A DNA stretch of 16,078 bases. Origin: Firmicutes bacterium TM09-10. Its GTDB lineage: Bacteria > Bacillota > Clostridia > Lachnospirales > Lachnospiraceae. The notes below the pieces were generated by a model. It did no database searches. It was not told where the DNA came from and saw nothing but the letters and a program-made list of their open reading frames with translations. The position numbers were made by a program, and so were the translations under genes. Below, in pieces: positions 13,523-16,078 of this stretch. Location of the stretch: contig QUKC01000035.1 in the NCBI GenBank assembly GCA_003481005.1, positions 1 through 16,078 on the forward strand, given 5' to 3'. The first letter of the stretch is position 1; each line of letters begins with the position of its first letter.

Positions 13523-15085
13523 TTACAAAAATTCACTTAGACTATGATAGATTTCACCATCGCGTCCTGGCATCGCTTTTGCACATGTCAATGAATTTAA
13601 AATAGATTCTTCCACAGCCTCTGCCACCAGCCGGAATACCTTATCAAGTTGATTTTCCGGGAAGTACTTCATCATATGAAACTGCTCTTCTTTCGTATCC
13701 GGTATCCCATTCGCATTGGTAAACCCAATAAATACATCCCCACTGCCATGTCCCATAAAAGAACCAGTTCGTATCAACCCAACTGCTGCTCTTTTTAAAA
13801 CTCTCTTTAACTGTCTCTCTCCAAGCGGCAGATCAGTCCCCACAATGACCATGATGGAACCCTTATCCTCTTTTGCACTGTTTTGTATTTTCGTGCATAT
13901 CTGTCTGCCAACCGGTACGCCGGCAACGGTAAGATCCTGCGTTTTTCCAAAATTAGACTGCACCAAAACACCGATTGTATACTCTGTACCGCCAAACATT
14001 AAAATTCTTGATGCGGAACCAATCCCACCCTTTAATCCAAAACAGACTGTCCCTCTTCCGGCACCGACTGCCCCCTGCTTAAAGTTTTTTTCTGCGTGTT
14101 CGATTGCAAAAAGTACATCTTCTGCCTCTATTACCCGTTCTGTAATCTGATTCATTTTAGAGTCATTCGTCTCTCCTACTACTGGATTAACGCTTACTAA
14201 CTCTTTACCGTTCTTCCTGCATTCCTTTTCCGTAAATGTGACAAGCCCATCTGCTACCTTTCCTACATTTAGTGTATTCGTCAGTGCGATCGGCGTCTCT
14301 AATACACCGAGTTCTTCAATCTGAACTGTTCCCTGCGTCTTCCCAAAACCATTTAATGCATAAACCGCTGCAAGTGGCTTCCTTTCATAGACAAAACCAT
14401 CACATGGTATGATCACTGTAACACCAGTCTGATTTTTTCCCTTCCTCACCGTATAATGCCCAACCTTTACTCCCGGCACATCCGTGATCGTATTGTGAAT
14501 GCCACACTTGCCATTTCCTATCGTATATCCATATGCACGGATTCCCTTTCCCGTAATTTCTTTCACAAAATATAAGGTATCAATTCCCTCACCTCTGTCA
14601 TTTTTCAGACGTGTTTCACAGTGAAAATCCATTTTTTCCATCAGGTGCAGCTGTGCTTTGTTCGTACTCCAGGTCCTAAGTGCCATTACCGTATATCTGC
14701 TGCTTTCTTCCACATATTCTTTCGCTTTCTGATATAATACCAGTGCTAACCCCTGGCCTCTGTACTCTTTTCTGATGCAGAGTGTGGTAAAATAACAGAT
14801 ATCCCTGTAATCTTTTAAAGCCTCACATTCTTCCATCGAACGAAATGACAGAAAAGCAATGATTTTCTTCTCTCTTTTTAATAAAAGTGTATGCTGTTTT
14901 GCCACTTCATTAAAGTAATTTCTGACACCGTCACCAGATTTTTTCTCCCATGTCTTTTGAACAGTGCTTCCCCGCTCCGATAACGGCGGTTCAAAATCCT
15001 TATCACACTCTGATAAAATAGCATACACCTCGTTTGCTTCCCATTCATCCTCTAACTTATCTCTGAAAAAAATTTCATCCTTCAT
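13523..15085 (-). CDS. Fusion: GNAT acetyltransferase domain + DmpA/P1-family aminopeptidase
   Basis: This is a 520-residue two-domain protein. Residues 1-175 form a GNAT domain with the CoA-loop motif RKEYRGQGLALVLYQKA (about 105-121) and a terminal strand NKAQLHLMEKMDF. From about residue 184 to the end is a full P1 (MEROPS S58, DmpA/BapA) peptidase: HNTITDVPGVKVGHYT, VVGETND, VCFGLKGGIGSASR, then TGSFMGHGSGDVFIGF. In this family the chain cuts itself before a Ser in a G-S step and that Ser becomes the nucleophile; here that is probably Ser448 in HGSGD. The start at 15085 is set by AGGAG eight bases upstream. If autocleavage occurs, the acetyltransferase would stay on the N-terminal chain. 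P1 enzymes usually lack such a domain. Confidence 0.85.
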   Translation of the reverse strand: MKDEIFFRDKLEDEWEANEVYAILSECDKDFEPPLSERGSTVQKTWEKKSGDGVRNYFNEVAKQHTLLLKREKKIIAFLSFRSMEECEALKDYRDICYFTTLCIRKEYRGQGLALVLYQKAKEYVEESSRYTVMALRTWSTNKAQLHLMEKMDFHCETRLKNDRGEGIDTLYFVKEITGKGIRAYGYTIGNGKCGIHNTITDVPGVKVGHYTVRKGKNQTGVTVIIPCDGFVYERKPLAAVYALNGFGKTQGTVQIEELGVLETPIALTNTLNVGKVADGLVTFTEKECRKNGKELVSVNPVVGETNDSKMNQITERVIEAEDVLFAIEHAEKNFKQGAVGAGRGTVCFGLKGGIGSASRILMFGGTEYTIGVLVQSNFGKTQDLTVAGVPVGRQICTKIQNSAKEDKGSIMVIVGTDLPLGERQLKRVLKRAAVGLIRTGSFMGHGSGDVFIGFTNANGIPDTKEEQFHMMKYFPENQLDKVFRLVAEAVEESILNSLTCAKAMPGRDGEIYHSLSEFL

Positions 15086-15190
15086 TTGTACTGCTCCTAT
15101 CTCATCTGCCACATAGCATCCATTTTTCGCGTGAAAAGTTCAGATTTCCATGTTCCAATACCATGAGTATACAATAATTTCTGATTTTTA

Positions 15191-15233
15191 GCTACCTTAC
15201 CCCACCGTCTAAAGCCAGTGGGATTGCGGTAGC
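15191..15233 (-). mobile_element. IS200/IS605-like right-end hairpin remnant
   Basis: GCTACC (15191-15196) pairs with GGTAGC (15228-15233), and inside it CCCAC (15201-15205) pairs with GTGGG (15218-15222). On the minus strand the core reads CCCACTGGCTTTAGACGGTG, the pattern common at the right end, and in the guide RNA 3' part, of IS200/IS605 elements. A short frame ending in a stop at 15237-15235 lies directly upstream, where the TnpB C-terminus would be. The rest of the element is missing. Confidence 0.55.
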
Positions 15234-15234
15234 C

Positions 15235-15334
15235 TTATTTCAAGCGCAGATACGATTCATATACTGGCGTTGTTCCCTCAAGGAAGCCGCTCCGGTGACC
15301 ATGTGATGCTTGCAGCTCGACAAAATGTTTGTTT
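15235..15334 (-). pseudogene. Possible TnpB C-terminal scrap
   Basis: The minus-strand frame reads FVELQASHGHRSGFLEG then TTPVYESYLRLK and stops just before the right-end hairpin. There is an in-frame stop before it. The placement fits the tail of a transposon-associated TnpB, but the residues themselves are not diagnostic. Confidence 0.25.
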
Positions 15335-15384
15335 CAACACCTCTTGACCTTTCTTTCTCTCGTATAACAAGAAAGAACAAGAAA

Positions 15385-15810
15385 GGAAGCGTAGCTGATG
15401 CTAACATTCGAGAGATGATTCTTCAAAACAGCGGCAGATCCTTTGAACTGTGTAGAAGTATGAATCAGGAACTGACTTTTCACGCCCTCCAAACCGAGAT
15501 GCAGAGAAGATCAATCGGAGCCTCCCAAATGCGGACACTCAAACTGATTGGTGAAGATGGTTTGTATACGAATCTTGCATTGCTGCTATCAGACCAGTGC
15601 GAAACCACAACAAAAGTCGCGCTATTTCAAGGGAAGGATAAGGAGCTATTCCGTGACAGAAAGGAATTTAAGGGCTCCATTTTGAAGCAACTTGAAGATG
15701 TCTATCAATTTATAGATTTGGTCAATAAAACAAAAGCAACCTTTACCGGTCTGGATCGAACCGACAGAAGAGATTATCCAAAGGATGCAATCAGAGAATC
15801 TTTATTGAAC
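15385..15810 (+). pseudogene. AlbA_2 / Schlafen-type ATP-binding protein, internal fragment
   Basis: The open frame runs from 15310 to 15879, but only this part reads as family protein: DANIREMILQNSGRSFE, then SQMRTLKLIGEDGLYTNLAL, then LLSDQCETTTKVALFQG, then KDAIRESLLN. These are the middle segments of the 400-500-residue proteins annotated as putative DNA-binding/ATP-binding AlbA_2 proteins. The N-terminal AlbA_2 domain and the C-terminal HATPase/winged-helix half are both missing. The ends are junk sequence shared with neighbouring insertion-sequence remnants. A complete gene appears to have been cut on both sides. Confidence 0.6.
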
Positions 15811-15855
15811 AGGGGAGTATCCCAAAGGAAGCGGCAAGTTGAGCACCTATGTTGC

Positions 15856-16058
15856 GAGTCTGTGATACTTTTTCTGTAAAATAATCCAGGCAAGGTCCTT
15901 CTATGATAAAATAATTATCATTAGGAGGGCCTTTTATTATGGCAAGACAAAAGAAACCTGTACACAGAGTACAAATGACCGATGGTAAAAGAAACATCAT
16001 TCGGCAGCTTCTCGAAGAATACGATATCGAGACTGCAGAAGACATATATCTGACGTGA
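15856..16058 (+). mobile_element. IS256-family element, left end only
   Basis: A likely terminal repeat (GAGTCTGTGATACTTTTTCTG from 15856, 21 bases, of which the last 20 are AGTCTGTGATACTTTTTCTG) is followed by a short leader and the start of the transposase. The 3' part is outside the window or deleted. The exact tip was not proven. Confidence 0.5.
15939..16058 (+). pseudogene. IS256-family transposase, N-terminal fragment (39 codons)
   Basis: The frame reads MARQKKPVHRVQMTDGKRN and continues IIRQLLEEYDIETAEDI, which is the conserved N-terminus of clostridial IS256-family (mutator-type) transposases of about 400 residues. After AEDI the family continues with a DALKDLL-type helix, but here it becomes YLT and stops at 16056-16058. 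AGGAGG ten bases upstream is intact. The gene is therefore broken by a deletion or by another insertion starting at about 16045. Confidence 0.75.
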
Positions 16059-16078
16059 CAGATAAAATACTTCCTCAG

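Noticed and set aside
15906..15926. Fur-like ATTATCATTA before the IS256 transposase
   Set aside because: It matches about 13 of 19 positions, but in an AT-rich insertion-sequence leader. There is no reason for iron control of a transposase fragment, so it is more likely chance. It also shows how easily such matches arise.
15791..16045. 84-codon minus-strand frame over the IS256 start
   Set aside because: It is antisense to the recognisable transposase N-terminus and terminal region and has no family features.
1..16078. CRISPR array, tRNA or rRNA genes
   Set aside because: No regularly spaced short repeats and no tRNA- or rRNA-like sequence were seen on either strand when reading by eye.

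Overview
The window looks like accessory and chromosomal DNA from a low-to-mid GC Gram-positive bacterium, most likely a gut clostridium of the Lachnospiraceae type. The signs are strong GGAGG-type ribosome binding sites, a Tn916-family integrase/excisionase pair, a KtrAB-type potassium system, and DNA whose base composition shifts sharply between segments (very AT-rich at about 2.7-4.8 kb, GC-richer from about 5.2 kb on). Identifications rest on reading motifs by eye; no database search was run.

Region 1 (1 to about 4.79 kb) is most of a small Tn916-type mobile element, probably an integrative mobilizable element. On the minus strand are the first 29 codons of a tyrosine integrase (running off the window), an excisionase, and a Rep_trans/MobT-like replication initiator or relaxase. 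A hairpin-rich gap follows that is a candidate replication or transfer origin. A plus-strand XRE regulator comes next, then two AT-rich cargo genes. Each cargo gene sits between a homologous copy of the same promoter and the same terminator, so they form two tandem cassettes. Two tandem 11-bp repeats (4671-4692) resemble integrase arm sites and mark the right end.

Region 2 (about 4.8-8.27 kb) begins with remnants of chromosomal genes, including the C-terminal part of a LURP-one-related protein. A GNAT acetyltransferase and a MATE efflux pump (both minus strand) are bracketed by two direct repeats of about 560 bp. Each repeat carries the same conserved 68-residue small ORF, a Fur-box-like site, a leader and a strong terminator. 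The second copy has lost its ATG yet differs inside the coding region only by synonymous changes.

Region 3 (8.3-13.24 kb) is a potassium operon: ktrB-like channel, ktrA-like gating subunit, then a KdpD-like sensor kinase that lacks the usual N-terminal KdpD ATPase domain, and a KdpE-like response regulator. No KdpFABC pump genes are present, so the KdpDE pair is most simply read as a sensor for this Ktr system.

Region 4 (13.24-16.08 kb) holds a frameshifted and truncated DUF2200 gene, an unusual fusion of a GNAT domain to a DmpA/P1-family self-cleaving aminopeptidase, and a pile-up of mobile and broken DNA: an IS200/IS605-like right-end hairpin, the middle of an AlbA_2-type ATP-binding protein, and the start of an IS256-family transposase that stops after 39 codons.
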